NCBI RefSeq assembly: GCF_000186865.1
Contig: NW_008705566.1
Location: 1,271,988 to 1,335,987, forward strand
From: Aureococcus anophagefferens
Lineage: Eukaryota > Sar > Pelagophyceae > Pelagomonadales > Pelagomonadaceae
DNA: 64,000 nt
Direction: 5' to 3'
Shown: in pieces, positions 39,554 to 48,075 of the stretch
How positions within the stretch are numbered: the first letter of the stretch is position 1
Layout of the letters: the number at the start of each line of letters is the position of its first letter
Made by a program: the position numbers and the translations under genes
Notes under the pieces: generated by a model
The model's database searches: none
Told to the model about the DNA's origin: nothing
What the model saw: the letters and a program-made list of their open reading frames with translations, nothing else

Positions 39554-40396
39554 ATGGTTGCGAGTTCGTCGAACGACGAGCAGGCGCTCAAGTTCTACAC
39601 GGCATGTTTCGATGGTAATTTGGAGGAGGTGCAGCGCATCGTCAAGGAGACGCCGAACCTGGACCTGAATCGCGTCATCCACGGCGGGACGGCGTTCGCC
39701 GCCGCCGTGCAGAACTCGCATCTCGATGTCCCCCGCCCGCGTCCGCCCGTTTTTCTTTTTCCACAAATATTTTCCGCGGCGCCGCAGGTCGTCAAGTACC
39801 TGGCGTCGCTCGGCGCGGACATGGAGATCCCGATCCACGACGGCGCGACGCCGATCTTCATCGCCTGCTACCGGGGGAACATGGACATCGTGCGCTTCCT
39901 CTGCTCGCAGATGGTGAACCTGGAGCGGCCGAACGCGAACGGCAACACGCCGTTCGCGATCGCCGCGCAGCATCGACGGCTCGACATCGCGGAGGCGCTG
40001 CTCCAGCACGGCGTCAACATCGCGCCCGTGAACAAGAAGGGCTCGACGCCCTTCTTCTTCGCCTGCCAGGAGGGGAACCTCGACGTCGTCAAGTTCCTGG
40101 TCCGCAACGGCGCGGAGACGAACACGGGCAAGAACGGCATCTCGCCCTTCCACATGGCCTGCTACCGGGGCCACCTGGACGTCGTGACCTACCTCGTCGT
40201 CGAGGTCGAACTCGACTCGCGCGCCGTGGACGGCAGCGGCCGCACGCCCCTCGAGGTCGCGCGCCGCGCGGGCAAAGAAGACGTCATCAACTTCCTCGAG
40301 CAGATCGACGCCGAAAAGGACAAGGGCGTCGACCCCCTCCCCCTCTGCGCGGGGCCCAACGGCTCCTGCAGCGAGACGGGCTGCGCCATCTCCTAG
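39554..40396 (+). CDS. ankyrin-repeat protein with C-terminal CaaX box
   Basis: The exons are 39554-39727 and 39788-40396, giving 260 residues if the start is the ATG at 39554 (an in-frame ATG-like start at 39497 would add 19). Five or six ankyrin repeats are visible: NLEEVQRIV, VVKYLASLGADMEIP, GATPIFIACYRGNMDIVRFL, GNTPFAIAAQHRRLDIAEAL, GSTPFFFACQEGNLDVVKFL and GISPFHMACYRGHLDVVTYL. The protein ends CAIS, a CaaX sequence that in other eukaryotes directs farnesylation, so membrane attachment is likely. The 60-nt intron keeps the frame open but would insert a Pro/Phe-rich segment in the middle of a repeat; removing it gives a perfect LDVVKYL ankyrin helix. Confidence 0.85.
   Translation: MVASSSNDEQALKFYTACFDGNLEEVQRIVKETPNLDLNRVIHGGTAFAAAVQNSHLDVPRPRPPVFLFPQIFSAAPQVVKYLASLGADMEIPIHDGATPIFIACYRGNMDIVRFLCSQMVNLERPNANGNTPFAIAAQHRRLDIAEALLQHGVNIAPVNKKGSTPFFFACQEGNLDVVKFLVRNGAETNTGKNGISPFHMACYRGHLDVVTYLVVEVELDSRAVDGSGRTPLEVARRAGKEDVINFLEQIDAEKDKGVDPLPLCAGPNGSCSETGCAIS
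39728..39787 (+). other. 60-nt intron, divisible by three and free of stops
   Basis: It begins GTCCCCCGCCCGCGTCC and ends CGCCGCAG, with a T-rich tract before the acceptor. It is recognised because the flanking exons join into one ankyrin repeat. Its CCGCGTCC near the start resembles other short introns in the window. Confidence 0.7.
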
Positions 40397-40635
40397 GCGC
40401 CACCGCCGGCGCGCGGCCGCCGCGCCGCGCCCCGGGATCGTCCGCTCAAACCAGCTGCCCATCGCGCGGCGCGTCCGGGGGCGCGCTTAAACCGCCCTTT
40501 TTCCTCAACCCTTCTTTGACGACTGCGCTTTCTTCTTATTCGACGTCCGCTTCGCTTCGTTTGTGACAGGTTTTTTTCAGCTGTCGGAGTCTATGTTTAC
40601 CTTCAATTACCACAAAATTGAATTGGGCGAGGCGA

Positions 40636-41676
40636 ATGGCATCTCCAAAAGAGGCCATGGTTTCGTCGTGGGCCGACACCCTCGCGGCTCGCTTCGCGTC
40701 GCTGCGCGGGCCGGACCCGGCCTACGCGCCCGGCGCGCACTACATGGAGCGCTACGACATGGCGTCCTTCGGCGGGCGCCTCCTCTTTTTCCTCGACATC
40801 ACGTCCCCCGACCACCTCTTCTTCGGCGCGGCGGACCTCGACGACGCGCGCGCGACGCTGCGCGAGGGCGCGCCGAAGCACGGCGACGCCGACCTCTGGC
40901 GCGCGGCGCGCGCGCTGCACGCGAAGACGACGGCCGACGGCGCGCCGATCCCCGAGCCGTGCCGCGTCGGCGGCTGGGCGTGCTTCGGGTCCGTGCCCGT
41001 GTCGGCGCTGATCCTCACGGCCAAGTACGCGCCGACGTCGCTGCCCCTCTTCGCCGCGGGCCACTGGCTGAACCAGAGCCACCTCGCGAGCGTCTCGTAC
41101 TTTAACCGGCCGCCGGGCAAGCCCGCGCCGCTCTGGCGCCTGGGGACCGCGTACTGCGCGGCCATCGGCAGCGCCATCGGCGTCTTCCTGGCGTGGAAGC
41201 GCGTCGTCGTGCGCTTCCCCGCGCTGGCGGGCCTGGGCATCTTCGCGCCGTACCCCGCGGCCGCGGGCGCGAACATGGTCAACACCGTCGTCATGCGGTT
41301 CCAGGAGCTCGAGGACGGCGTCGAGGTCTTCGACGACCGGGGGACCGTCGTCGGCGTGTCCCACGTCGCGGCCCGGAGCGCCGTCTTCGACACGTGCGTG
41401 ACGCGGCTCGCGCTGCCCGCGGGCAACTTCATCCTCACGCCGCTCGCGTACCTCGCGCTCGAGCGGGGCACGCCGCTCGGCCGCGCCGTGGCGCGGCGGC
41501 CCTGGCTCGCGCTGCCGACACAGCTCGCGACGACCGTGGCCTGCTTCGCGCTCTGCGTCCCGGGGTCCCTCGCGCTCTACCCGCCCGTCGTCGCCGTGCC
41601 CGCCGCGGACCTCGAGCCCCACATCGCATCGAACTTCCCGGACGGGACGATTCTGCGGTATAACAAGGGGATGTGA
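40636..41676 (+). CDS. sideroflexin family mitochondrial carrier
   Basis: The 346-residue product starts at the ATG at 40636. The sideroflexin pattern is present throughout: an N-terminal FFLDITSPDHLFFGAADL block, then GHWLNQSHLASVSYFNR (the family's W-NQS--A-vNY-NR), YCAAIGSAIGVFLAW, an inner-membrane segment with PYPAAAGANMVNTVVMRF (Av-aAN--N---MR), then a domain with GTVVGVSHVAARSAVF and two more hydrophobic segments. Members transport serine and related amino acids across the inner mitochondrial membrane for one-carbon metabolism. The HPDTGE-like loop of animal members is replaced by HAKTTADGAPIPEP. The stop lies 14 bp from the stop of the convergent dynein-stalk gene. Confidence 0.9.
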   Translation: MASPKEAMVSSWADTLAARFASLRGPDPAYAPGAHYMERYDMASFGGRLLFFLDITSPDHLFFGAADLDDARATLREGAPKHGDADLWRAARALHAKTTADGAPIPEPCRVGGWACFGSVPVSALILTAKYAPTSLPLFAAGHWLNQSHLASVSYFNRPPGKPAPLWRLGTAYCAAIGSAIGVFLAWKRVVVRFPALAGLGIFAPYPAAAGANMVNTVVMRFQELEDGVEVFDDRGTVVGVSHVAARSAVFDTCVTRLALPAGNFILTPLAYLALERGTPLGRAVARRPWLALPTQLATTVACFALCVPGSLALYPPVVAVPAADLEPHIASNFPDGTILRYNKGM

Positions 41677-41690
41677 TGCTCTCGGGGTTT

Positions 41691-42137
41691 TTACGATCCG
41701 ACGCGGTCGCGGCCGTACTCGTAGACCGCGCGGACGAACGCCGCCATGCCGGCGACGGCCTTGGAGATTTTGCGCGTCCGGTCGTCGGAGAACTCGCCGA
41801 CGAGCGGCCGCAGCGTCCTCACCATCGTCGCGTCGATGGTGGACGGATCGAACTCCTTGAGCATCCGGAGGAAATGCTGGTGCCCGAGCATCTTCTTCGC
41901 GGCGCGCCACGAGTCCGCGTCGCGCTCGCGGAAGACGATGAGCACCGCCCGTAGCACGTCCTTGACGAGCTGCGGCGGCGCGGCGAAGGATTTTAGTTCG
42001 GTGCAGTCTCCTTTTTTTACTGTGTTTAGAATCTCGTAGGCGGACGACGACGCCGTCTCCCAGTCGTCGAGCTCCTTCTCGATAATGGCGCCCGTCTCCT
42101 CGCCCAGCGCCCGCAGCGCCTCTGCCGTCAGCGCCAT
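41691..42137 (-). CDS. isolated dynein heavy-chain stalk/microtubule-binding-like domain
   Basis: The 148-residue product starts at the ATG at 42137. It resembles the dynein heavy-chain stalk almost end to end: LNTVKKGDCTELKSFAAPP, LVKDVLRAVLIVF, WRAAKKMLGHQHFLRMLKEF, then RKISKAVAGMAAFVRAVYEY, matching the family's LN-lKK-Di-ElK-f--PP, v-Av-iLl, W--aKklL---nFl--L--fD and -vSkA---l--WV-A---Y blocks. In dynein this hairpin binds microtubules. Here no motor (AAA+) sequence lies on either side, so it is either an independent small microtubule-binding protein or a relic of a dynein gene. The frame is intact and has a proper start and stop. Confidence 0.8.
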   Translation of the reverse strand: MALTAEALRALGEETGAIIEKELDDWETASSSAYEILNTVKKGDCTELKSFAAPPQLVKDVLRAVLIVFRERDADSWRAAKKMLGHQHFLRMLKEFDPSTIDATMVRTLRPLVGEFSDDRTRKISKAVAGMAAFVRAVYEYGRDRVGS

Positions 42138-42348
42138 GTGTAGCAGCCCGGTGTGTGGCGCTGCCTCGGTACTAGCCCAGTGTGTGGGCTGCCTCCAAAA
42201 ACTAACGAAGCATTGCGTTTCGCAGAGCAAGAGGCACCATCGGCTCCTTTCCCCCACGCATCGAGCGCGCTAGACGCCGCCTGGGGCATCTCGGGGCAGC
42301 CCCGCGGCGCGCGCGCGCGGGCCCGCCGCCGCCCGCGCACCCACCGCC

Positions 42349-43167
42349 ATGTCGGGCGAGGGCATCAAGATCTACCTGTCGGAGAACTACACGGACGACC
42401 TGACGGACAACAAGATCGCGCTGCCCTGCATGGGCGTCTGCAACTGCTGGCGCGACCGGGGCACGCAGAAGACGCAGTGCTGCAACTACAGCCCGCGCTG
42501 GCGGCCGCGCTACTGGCTCGCGACGCGCACGCCCCTGGGGCCGGAGCGCGAGGTGACGAGCCCGCGGAGCGAGCTGCCCGTGCTCACGGAGGCGGCGGCC
42601 GGCGGCGCGGCGCGGACGCAGACGGCGGGCGAGCGGCTGCGGGGCCCCGAGTCGCTGAGCCGCGAGAGCATGCGGTCCCTCGGCGGCGACGACCTGCGGC
42701 GGCTCCTCGCGCGCTACACGGACATGGCCGAGCGCGAGCGCATCGTCGGCGCGGAGCGGCCCGAGACGCTCGTGCGCCGCGCGACGCTGCTCAGCGCCGC
42801 GGGCGAGCACGAGCGCGCGCGGGCCGACGCGTCGCGGGCCTGCGAGCTCGCGCCGACGTCCGCCGTCGCCCACTACCGCCGCGGCGTCGCCGAGTTCGAG
42901 CTCGGCAACTTCGAGGCCGCCGTCGGCGCGTTCGTGCTCGGCCTCCGGTCGTCGCCGGCGTCGACGGACCTGCTCCGCGCGCGCGAGGCGGCCATGACGT
43001 CGCTCCGCGCGCGGCCCCTGCGCCTCCACGCGCTCTCGCGCACGGAGCGCCGCGCGGAGGCCGAGCGCGACGCGGACATCGAGGCGCACGCCGCCGCGGA
43101 GCGCGAGCGCCTCAAGCTCGTCAACTCGCGGCGCAAGGGCGTCTTCCTGACGCCGTCGGGCATGTAA
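42349..43167 (+). CDS. TPR-containing protein
   Basis: The 272-residue product starts at the ATG at 42349. The N-terminal 60 residues are Cys- and Trp-rich (CMGVCNCWRDRGTQKTQCC, then RWRPRYW) and could bind metal; this is inference. After a disordered Arg/Gly/Ala linker, residues about 140-215 form two TPR-like helical hairpins (ATLLSAAGEHERARADASRA, then AVAHYRRGVAEFELGNFEAA). The C-terminus is a charged helix ending NSRRKGVFLTPSGM. It is probably an adaptor protein; no specific partner can be named. The stop is 8 bp from the convergent membrane-protein gene. Confidence 0.7.
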   Translation: MSGEGIKIYLSENYTDDLTDNKIALPCMGVCNCWRDRGTQKTQCCNYSPRWRPRYWLATRTPLGPEREVTSPRSELPVLTEAAAGGAARTQTAGERLRGPESLSRESMRSLGGDDLRRLLARYTDMAERERIVGAERPETLVRRATLLSAAGEHERARADASRACELAPTSAVAHYRRGVAEFELGNFEAAVGAFVLGLRSSPASTDLLRAREAAMTSLRARPLRLHALSRTERRAEAERDADIEAHAAAERERLKLVNSRRKGVFLTPSGM

Positions 43168-43175
43168 CGGGCGCG

Positions 43176-44137
43176 TTAGGAGGACCCCTTCGTGAAGATC
43201 TCCGCCGCCCCGTAGGCCGCGACGCCCTGGCAGAAGATGCCCGTCGTCGCGGCGAGGCAGAAGACGGACGCCGGGTGGTCGAAGGGGCAAAAAAGACTGG
43301 CGATCCACGCGAGCCAGTAGTGGTGGAACTCCCAGCTGTCGCCGTTCGCGACGAGGACCTACCAAGTGCGACGGGGTCGGATTTCTTCACATCTTCAGGC
43401 GAAATTCACGCGAAAAAACACTCCTGTCGCTCGACGCTGACGAGGACCCAGGAGTAGGCCACGTAGAGGACGACGAGCGCGATCCGCGGCGCGAGGTAGG
43501 GGACGACGCCGCCGTGCCGGCGCGCGAGCCAGATCTGGAACGCGAACGCCGCGAGCACGATGGCGCCGAGGATGACGAGCAGCGCCACGAAGGACGCGTC
43601 GTAGGACCCGTCTTCCGAGATCGACGTGCGCAGCGACGAGATGTCGGACACGATGGAGAACAGCACGCCGACGCCGAGCGCGACGCCGAGGAACGCCGCG
43701 CAGTTCGCCGGCTTCCCGAAGAGCCGCCCCGCGCGCCGGGGCGTCAACGCGTGGGCGAAGACCGCCGCGCCCGACGCGTACAGGCACAGGTGGTTCAGCG
43801 CCGTGAGGCTCCAGCGCGCGTTCTTCCAGCCCTTGTGCCCGTCGTAGGGCAGGCCGCACGCGACCGCGACGCGCTGGCACGCGAAGAGGAACGTGTTCGC
43901 CGCGAGCCAGACGCCGAGCCGGCCGATCATCTTGTTCGCCTCCATGGCGTCGTGCTTCTCCGCGTCGGCGACCCAGCACAGGCCGAAGCAGCGGCAGAGA
44001 GCGCCGCAGGAGAAGGAGCACAGCTCGTCCTCGCGCTCGTCGGTCGCCGAGTTGTCCGTGAACGCGCTCCGCGCATCCTCGAGCAGCGGGGTCTCGGTCG
44101 ACAGCCGCGGGTTCAGCTCCGTCCGCCGCGCGGCCAT
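43176..44137 (-). CDS. polytopic membrane protein with Cys-rich N-terminal segment, two exons
   Basis: The exons are 44137-43448 and 43358-43176, phase 0, giving 290 residues. A cytosolic N-terminus with CSFSCGALCRCFGLC (a likely palmitoylation cluster) precedes about seven hydrophobic segments between residues 75 and 285, including FLGVALGVGVLFSIV, VALLVILGAIVLAAFAFQIW and IALVVLYVAYSW. Exon 2 supplies the last spans (WLAWIASLFCPFD, then a Gly/Ala/Cys-rich helix). No transporter or receptor motif was recognised. Exon 2 is supported by the match between the splice and an 8-9-bp duplication at the ends of the intron. Confidence 0.7.
43359..43447 (-). mobile_element. short introner-like intron with GTCCTCGTC duplication
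   Basis: This 89-nt intron begins GTCCTCGTC in gene sense, and the following exon also begins GTCCTCGTC. Its interior aligns with intron 25783-25870 of the CS-domain gene (GCGTCGAGCGAC, TTTTTTCGCG, ATCCGACCCCGTCGC, CTTGGTAG). Phase 0, GT-AG. Confidence 0.75.
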
Positions 44138-44212
44138 GTGACCTGGAGGGGCTGCTTAGTCGCGTTCTTGAAGAGGAGTTTCCCCAAAAAAAAAAATCGC
44201 TGAGGCGAAAGC

Positions 44213-45439
44213 ATGGCCGAGATGGCAGCCGCATCGGAGGCCGCCGCGCCCGCGGTGGACGACGACGACGCCTTGACCGTGGCGGACGACGAGCGCGCCG
44301 CGGAGAGGCGCGCCATCGACGCCTTCGCGGCCGTGCTGTCGTCCTGCGACGGCTTCGCCCTCGAGGGCCTCGACGACGACGGCCTGAAGCGCATGAAGCG
44401 CGGCAAGATGCTGCACGGCGTCATCGCGTTGAAATTCCCGGCGACGAAGCGCGAGGACCTGCGCACGATGGCGCGCGAGTGGGTGCGGGGCATGCTCGAG
44501 ACGACGTACCCGCTCGAGAAGCGCGCGTCGCGATCGCGGTTCGCGGGGCCTGGCGACGGCGCGGTCGCGCGGGACCTCGCGGCCTGCTACGACGCCGCCG
44601 CGGCCTGGGCCGGGCGCCACCTCGTGCCCGCCCTCGGCGTCCCCACGGCGCCGGGGCCCGGCCCGCGCGGCGGCGAGCCCGCGGCCGCCGGCGGCGGCGC
44701 CGTCGACGAGCGCGAGGCGAAGAAGCTGCTGGAGGCCGCGCTCGCGGACGGCTCGGCGACCTTCGACGAGGTCGTCGGCGAGGCGCCGGCGCCCGAGTCC
44801 GGCGCGCTCACGGTGGACCTCTGGGAGAGCCTCAACTGGCGCCGCGGCGCTTTACGGTACTACGTCGCGACGGTAAGGTGCGGCCTCGGCCCCAAGGACG
44901 CGTCGCCGGCGCCCGAGGCGTTGGCCGCGCTCGCGCGGGACCTCGCGCCGGAGCTCGAGGCCGGCGTCGCGGCGCTCTGCGCCATGCTCGACGCGCGCGG
45001 CGGCGACGCGTTCGCCGGGTCCGTGCCGAAGGCGCGCGCGCGGAGCGCCGTCGACTTCGGCGTCTACGGCACGACGCACCTCCTGGGCCTCGCCTACGCC
45101 GGCGAGCTCTGCTACGTGCGGTCCCTCGCCGGCGGCGAGGGCGCGGCCGCGTGGCGCGACCGCGCGCTCAAGCTCGTCCACCGCTACGTCTTCGTCGTCG
45201 AGGTCCTCATGGAGGGCTGCGGCTGGTCCGTGGACCGGCCCAAGGAGCTCATCGGCCTCCTCGGCGGCGAGGAAGCCCTCGACGCCGTGCTCCGACACGA
45301 GTGGGCCGACGCGCCGGCGAAGGTCGCGCCGGAGCTCCGGCGCCTCGCGCTCCGCGCGGCGCCCGGCGAGCCCGGCGCCGACGCCGCGCCGCCGGAGCCC
45401 AAGAAGAAGGGCAAGAAGGGCAAGAAGGGGCGGGGGTAA
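44213..45439 (+). CDS. DUF2009/UPF0662-like protein (tentative)
   Basis: The 408-residue product starts at the ATG at 44213. It is acidic at the N-terminus, mostly helical, and ends in a Lys-rich tail (EPKKKGKKGKKGRG). The block TVDLWESLNWRRGALRYYVA, followed later by TTHLLGLAYAGELCYVRSL and HRYVFVVEVLMEG, resembles the conserved core of the eukaryotic DUF2009/UPF0662 family as I remember it; the identification is tentative. The cellular role is unknown. It is divergent from the membrane-protein gene upstream (75 bp between starts). A single exon accounts for the whole frame. Confidence 0.65.
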   Translation: MAEMAAASEAAAPAVDDDDALTVADDERAAERRAIDAFAAVLSSCDGFALEGLDDDGLKRMKRGKMLHGVIALKFPATKREDLRTMAREWVRGMLETTYPLEKRASRSRFAGPGDGAVARDLAACYDAAAAWAGRHLVPALGVPTAPGPGPRGGEPAAAGGGAVDEREAKKLLEAALADGSATFDEVVGEAPAPESGALTVDLWESLNWRRGALRYYVATVRCGLGPKDASPAPEALAALARDLAPELEAGVAALCAMLDARGGDAFAGSVPKARARSAVDFGVYGTTHLLGLAYAGELCYVRSLAGGEGAAAWRDRALKLVHRYVFVVEVLMEGCGWSVDRPKELIGLLGGEEALDAVLRHEWADAPAKVAPELRRLALRAAPGEPGADAAPPEPKKKGKKGKKGRG

Positions 45440-45575
45440 ACCGGGCGTATTTTTTACCGTCGCGAGGGCAAGCAGGGCGAGCACTGCTGAGGGGCGGGGG
45501 CTACTAGAAGAGGTGTTTTTTAAGAACGCCGTGGCGGCTTCACCGTCGCTTCAAATCGACTCAAATTATTTCGCG

Positions 45576-48063
45576 ATGGCAGCCCTGTCAGTGCGCGCGT
45601 GGTGGCTTTTGCTGGCGGTAGCCGTCGCGGACGGCAATAGCCAGCAACGGAAGCGGCTGCCGAAGAACGCGACGCGCGGCGGCCCGCGGCACGTGCTGCC
45701 CTTTTGCAGCGTGGGCCGCGGGCGGAGCAGCGCCATGGTGCGGTCGCTGCCGCGCCTGAGCCTCGACGCCGCCGGCAAGCCGACGCTCCGGGGCGCGACC
45801 TGCAAGGGGAACATGGGCACGTACCACCAGACGTGCTGCGCCGCGGACGCCGCGGGCTTCAACGGCACGCGCGCGGGCAAGCGCGGCGGCGACGTGCGCC
45901 TGAGCTACGGGCTCAACGGCACGGTCTGCATGCCGACGCTCGTCATCTTCGGCGCCCAGAAGTCCGGGTCCACGGCCCTCGCGGGCTACCTCGCGACCGG
46001 CCCCGACGTGCGCTTCGCCCGCCGCAAGGAGGTGCACTACTTCGACTCGCCGCAGCGGAACTGCCGGGGCACCGCGAGCTACCTCCGGGGCTTCGCGGGC
46101 GACGCCGCCTCGACGGTCCCGGACCGCGCGCCGGACTTCGTCACGGCGGAGGCGACGCCGTTCTACCTGGCGAGCCCCCACGCGGGCTACAACATGGCGA
46201 GGCAGCTGCCGTCGCGGAGCCGGCTCGTCGCGGTGCTCCGCGAGCCCGCCGCGCGCGCGTACAGCGAGTTCGAGATGGAGTACCGGCGCATCCAGCTCCA
46301 GCGCGGCTTTCTGATGGACGCCTACGCCCACACGACGGACATGCTCGTCTGCGTCGCCCAGGAGCTCCGCGGCCGGAGCCAGGGCAGGACAAGAGAGCGA
46401 AATTCCCAACTTCAAAGGCTCATATCTCGGCCGTTTTCCACTCGTTTCGGCTGATTTTTGGACGAGCGATCATCTATCGGAACGGCTTCGAAGCGTGGAT
46501 GCTTTTCCGGAACGCGCGCGCGCGAAACACTCACGTTGAAGCGACGTTGAATCTCTCTTGTCCTGCCCAGGCCGGAGCCTCGGCGACTGCCTCGCGACGC
46601 GCAACGCGAGCGCGCTCCGCGCGGACGGCCGCTTCGGCATGCTTCGAATGAAGTTCCAGGCGGCCATGGCCGTCCGGCCCAACGAGACCCACGTCGCCTG
46701 CGTCGACGACGAGGCCTGGAACGGCGCGGGCGAGGGCCGCGCGTTCCGCGGGTGCCGGGAGGTCGCGGCGGACCCGGACGCGTTCTGCGCGGCGCGCGGC
46801 GCGGACGGCGTCGCCGCCGCCGACGCCTGCCTGGCGACCTGCGGCGCCTGCGGCGACCCGGACGCGGCGACGGAGGACGACGAGCCGTCCGGGCGGGGGG
46901 CGGACCTCGCGGCCGTCGGCGCGTTCGCGTCGTTCCTCCTCGAGTGCTTCGCGCCGCTGAGCCGCGGCGCGAACCTCGTCTACCACGCCCGGTCGCCCGC
47001 CTGCGCGCCGGAGGGCGCGCCGCGGAACCTGCGGGCGGGCCTGGCGCTCATCGCGCCGCGCCTGCTCTTCTGCGCGGCGCGCGCGGCGCCGGAGACGCGC
47101 GCGGCGTTCGTGGCGCACTTCGAGGCGTGCATCGACAGCGAGCCCGCCGCGTCCAAGGTCCTGCTCCAGGCCAGCGACGCCGACGCCTGGGCCGCCTTCA
47201 CGGACCTCGTGAAGCGCCGCTTCTTCGGCGCGCCGGACCTCGCGAAACCGCCGCGCGCCGCGGACGCGCCGAGGCCGCCGCCGCCGCCGCTCGCCGCGCT
47301 CGTCATCCACTGCTTCCCGCCGCCGCCGGCGGCGAGGCGCGCCAGGCTCGACCCGAGGCAGCGCGTCGTGCTCACGTCCAAGTGCCTGCCGCCCCTCGAG
47401 CGCCTGCCCCCAAAGGACGCGATGTTTCACGAGGCCGCGGCGCTCCAGAAGTGCGCCAAGGAGACGCTCGGCTCCTACACGGCCGTGGCCAAGAGCAACG
47501 CCGCGGCCCACGCCTTCGTCGAGGACTGCATCGGCGAGGGCAAGATCAACGGCGGCATCCAGTCCATGTACGTCTACCGCTCCCTCTACTCGACGCAGCT
47601 CCGCGCGAACTTCCTCCACCACGGCGTCCCGCCCGAGTCCATCCTCGTGCTGGACCAGGCCGAGCTCCGGCACCGGCCCAAGGACGCCCTCAGGAAGGTC
47701 CACAAGCACGTCGGCCTGCCGTCCTTCGCCTACGCGCCCGAGCTCCTCGCGCCGGGCTCGCCGCTCCTCGCCAAGTCCATCGCCGAGACCTTCGACCACT
47801 TCGACGAGTCCATCGGCTGGAGCCTCGACGGCGAGAAGTCCTACGACACGCCCATCCCCGAGCGCCTCAACGCGGGGCTCATCGTCTTCTTCCAGGCCCA
47901 CAACGCGGACCTCTTCGACCTGCTCCAGGTACCGCCCTTCGACGGCTGGTCCCTCGTCGGCTCCCACAAGGACCTCATCGCCAAGCACAGCGGCAGCCAG
48001 AACCAGCCCACGGCCGACGCGCCCTACGCCGGCCGCGACCCCTACGGCGCCGGCGGCCCGTAA
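45576..48063 (+). CDS. Golgi-type sulfotransferase with inserted ShKT-like domain, two exons
   Basis: The exons are 45576-46371 and 46571-48063, phase 1, giving 762 residues. A signal anchor (AWWLLLAVAVA) leads into a lumenal domain. The 5'-phosphosulfate loop is IFGAQKSGSTALAGYL (about 124-139, Lys129), and the 3'-phosphate motif is VLREPAARAYSEF (about 220). The final third has MYVYRSLYSTQLRANFLHH and ILVLDQAEL, like the C-terminal part of carbohydrate sulfotransferases. It therefore transfers sulfate from PAPS to a glycan; the acceptor is unknown. Between these parts lies a six-cysteine ShKT-like segment (CVDDEAWNG ... ACLATCGAC) directly after the introner junction. N-glycosylation sequons are frequent. 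The introner is the only intron. Confidence 0.88.
46380..46570 (+). mobile_element. introner element, family 1 (copy D)
   Basis: This 191-bp element is flanked by GCCGGAGC (46372-46379 and 46571-46578). The intron runs 46372-46570, GC donor and CAG acceptor; splicing restores ELRGRSLGDC. Its ends read CAGGGCAGGACAAGAGAG and CTCTCTTGTCCTGCCCAG. Confidence 0.93.
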
Positions 48064-48075
48064 AAACACAGTCAA

